Shown: in pieces, positions 6,779 to 7,672 of the stretch
How the letters are laid out: every line of letters begins with the position of its first letter
Position numbering within the stretch: position 1 is the stretch's first letter
Source of the DNA: an uncultured Rhodospirillaceae bacterium
GTDB taxonomy: Bacteria; Pseudomonadota; Alphaproteobacteria; Azospirillales; Azospirillaceae
DNA: 7,672 nucleotides
Direction of reading: 5' to 3'
Assembly (NCBI GenBank): GCA_937927415.1
Contig: CALBDS010000007.1
Span: forward strand, 1 to 7,672
The notes under the pieces: generated by a model
Databases searched by the model: none
The model's input: the letters and a program-made list of their open reading frames with translations, nothing else
Told to the model about the DNA's origin: nothing
Translations under genes and position numbers: made by a program

Positions 6779-6815
6779 AAAGCCGGGCCTCCTGCATGGG
6801 AGGCCCGGCTTTTTC
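6779..6815 (+). terminator. Rho-independent terminator after glucan synthase
   Basis: AGCCGGGCCTCC (6781-6792) pairs perfectly with GGAGGCCCGGCT (6799-6810) around a six-base loop TGCATG, and T tracts follow (CTTTTTCTTT). It begins about 27 bp after the synthase stop. A 13-bp dyad CGGTTC-C-GAACCG (6765-6777) lies just before it and may be part of the same 3' structure. The synthase is therefore probably the last gene of its transcript and is separated from the following gene. Confidence 0.92.
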
Positions 6816-6904
6816 TTTGCCGTTTCGGGGGGTGGTCATAGGTCCGGCGGGGCGGGCCTGCGGCTTTCGTCGTGCATGGCCGCGGTGGCGGTTTGCTCTA
6901 TTTT

Positions 6905-6946
6905 TGGTATGATTGTGTTATTGGACATCCTTTCGTGCGAAAGGAG
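6905..6946 (+). promoter_or_regulatory. Extended -10 promoter and SD-masking hairpin
   Basis: TGGTATGAT (6905-6913) is an extended -10 element in a short AT-rich island just after a terminator. No -35 is clear. RNA starting near 6920 would contain TCCTTTC (6928-6934) and GAAAGGA (6939-6945), a perfect seven-pair stem with a GTGC loop. The right arm is the Shine-Dalgarno sequence of the next gene (AAAGGAG, 6940-6946), so the ribosome site would be paired in the folded state. This suggests translational control, for example by temperature, protein or RNA binding, but the trigger is unknown. Confidence 0.45.
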
Positions 6947-6954
6947 CCGCCGCC

Positions 6955-7611
6955 ATGCCCGAGTCCTCCATCGGCCGCTCCGAACGGCTTGTCAGGCCCT
7001 CCGTGGGCGTGGAGCGGGCGGGATCGGCCACCGACCATTCCCACCGGGACCGCCGCCACGAGCGCGAGCACCCGCCGCAGGACCATGAGCCGTCCGAACG
7101 GCGTGATCCCAAGCCGCCCAACCCGTTGCGGCGTCGGCTGTACGATCTGCTGTTCGAAGAGATCGACGACATCGACGCCCTGTCGCCGCATCAGAAGACC
7201 CGGATCAAGGACAACATCCGCGCCAACCTGACGACGCCACCGGCCCCCCCTCCTCCCGCCCCGCGTCCGGCTCCCCCGTATGCGCATTCCCCGCGCAGCC
7301 CCCGGCTGCTGCCGCGGGCCGAACCGCCGACGGTGATCCCCACCACCGACGAGGAAGACGAGTCGCTGGCCCGCGACCTGCTGGCCGACCCGCGTCTGGA
7401 GGTGAACCACGACGGCATCGTCGGTCTGGCGGTGCCCGAGGCCCCCCACCAGAGCGCCGACGAGGCACTGGAGAACGCCCGCCTCGCCCGGCAGGTGCGC
7501 GAATGCCTGTCGCTGCACACCGAACGCGCGCGCAAGGTGGGGGTGTATCTGCACCTGCTGCTCAGCCTGCACCCGGATCCGCGGCCGCATGTGGTGGTGA
7601 TGGATGTGTGA
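6955..7611 (+). CDS. Hypothetical protein, 218 aa, low-complexity with helical segments
   Basis: I do not recognise this protein. Residues 1-57 are hydrophilic and likely disordered, rich in Arg, His, Glu and Pro (RDRRHEREHPPQDHEPSERR at 31-50). Residues 58-92 look helical and amphipathic (LRRRLYDLLFEEIDDIDALS). A proline-rich linker covers 94-130, including PPAPPPPAPRPAPP. An acidic patch DEEDE (132-136) leads to a C-terminal part with predicted helices (ALENARLARQVRECLSLHTE, 171-190) and a hydrophobic end (GVYLHLLLSLHP, then HVVVMDV). There is no signal peptide or obvious membrane helix. ATG 6955 is supported by AAAGGAG 8 nt upstream; a TTG at 6913 would add 14 residues but lies upstream of that SD. 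Third-position GC bias supports real coding. The stop is 6 bp before the terminal repeat. Confidence 0.75.
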   Translation: MPESSIGRSERLVRPSVGVERAGSATDHSHRDRRHEREHPPQDHEPSERRDPKPPNPLRRRLYDLLFEEIDDIDALSPHQKTRIKDNIRANLTTPPAPPPPAPRPAPPYAHSPRSPRLLPRAEPPTVIPTTDEEDESLARDLLADPRLEVNHDGIVGLAVPEAPHQSADEALENARLARQVRECLSLHTERARKVGVYLHLLLSLHPDPRPHVVVMDV

Positions 7612-7617
7612 GGGGAG

Positions 7618-7672
7618 CGGGGCTACCGCCCCATAGGCGCTAGGATAAGGGTGGACGAGAGGAATCTCGGTG
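7618..7672 (+). repeat. Right copy of 55-bp inverted structured repeat
   Basis: This is the inverted partner of 8-62, with 52 of 55 positions matching. Read on the + strand, the sense of the hypothetical gene ending at 7611, it folds GGGGC-TACC-GCCCC (7619-7632) and CGAGA-GGAA-TCTCG (7656-7669). No U-tract follows inside the window, so it does not look like a simple terminator. The outer edge of the repeat coincides with the window end, so the true element may extend further. Confidence 0.85.

Noticed and set aside
4317..6839. Long 840-codon open frame antisense to the glucan synthase
   Set aside because: Its product is His/Gln/Gly/Arg-rich low-complexity sequence with no family motif. It mirrors a gene with full domain motifs, and such frames are expected opposite GC3-rich genes.
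8..7672. Interpretation as an active transposon with terminal inverted repeats
   Set aside because: There is no transposase or recombinase between the repeats, no target-site duplication can be seen (the right repeat ends at the window edge), and the cargo is ordinary chromosomal genes. I keep it only as an alternative to test.

Overview
The window looks like ordinary chromosome from a high-GC alphaproteobacterium. Rhodospirillales, perhaps an Azospirillum-like genus, is the best guess. The basis is GC by eye of about two-thirds, GC-rich third codon positions, and the protein types: an alphaproteobacterial-style HIT protein, a 58-aa CsbD-like protein, and a GH17-GT2 beta-glucan synthase of the NdvB type. 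The genus is inferred, not demonstrated. I see no transposase, integrase, phage gene, CRISPR array, tRNA or rRNA.

Layout: (1) 8-62 is a 55-bp repeat whose inverted copy closes the window at 7618-7672 (52 of 55 positions match). (2) 106-1302 (-) is an MFS transporter, divergent from an AraC-family regulator at 1527-2381 (+). The gap holds several dyads and a GACAAT direct repeat with 21-bp period, so the regulator probably controls the transporter. (3) 2305-2733 (-) is a small hemerythrin-like HHE protein whose 3' end overlaps the regulator gene tail to tail by 77 bp. (4) 2734-3054 is a gene-free stretch of lower GC with a TGTCA-type operator cluster, a sigma-54-like match and a possible small RNA on the + strand. 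(5) 3055-3231 (-) is a CsbD-like stress protein with a strong terminator. (6) 3308-3766 (-) is a HIT-family hydrolase. (7) 3767-4148 is a gene-free divergent promoter region. (8) 4149-6752 (+) is the GH17-GT2 membrane glucan synthase, followed by a textbook terminator. (9) 6955-7611 (+) is an unrecognised 218-aa protein whose Shine-Dalgarno sequence lies inside a perfect hairpin.

The genes do not form one pathway. There is a transporter/regulator pair, a set of small stress-associated genes (hemerythrin, CsbD, HIT) and an envelope glucan synthase. The most unusual items are non-coding. The paired terminal repeat lies downstream of, and in sense with, a gene at each end, and it can fold into two hairpins, one closed by a GNRA tetraloop. 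The others are the SD-masking hairpin, the possible sRNA, and the leader hairpin of the MFS gene. I found no convincing new multi-gene system.
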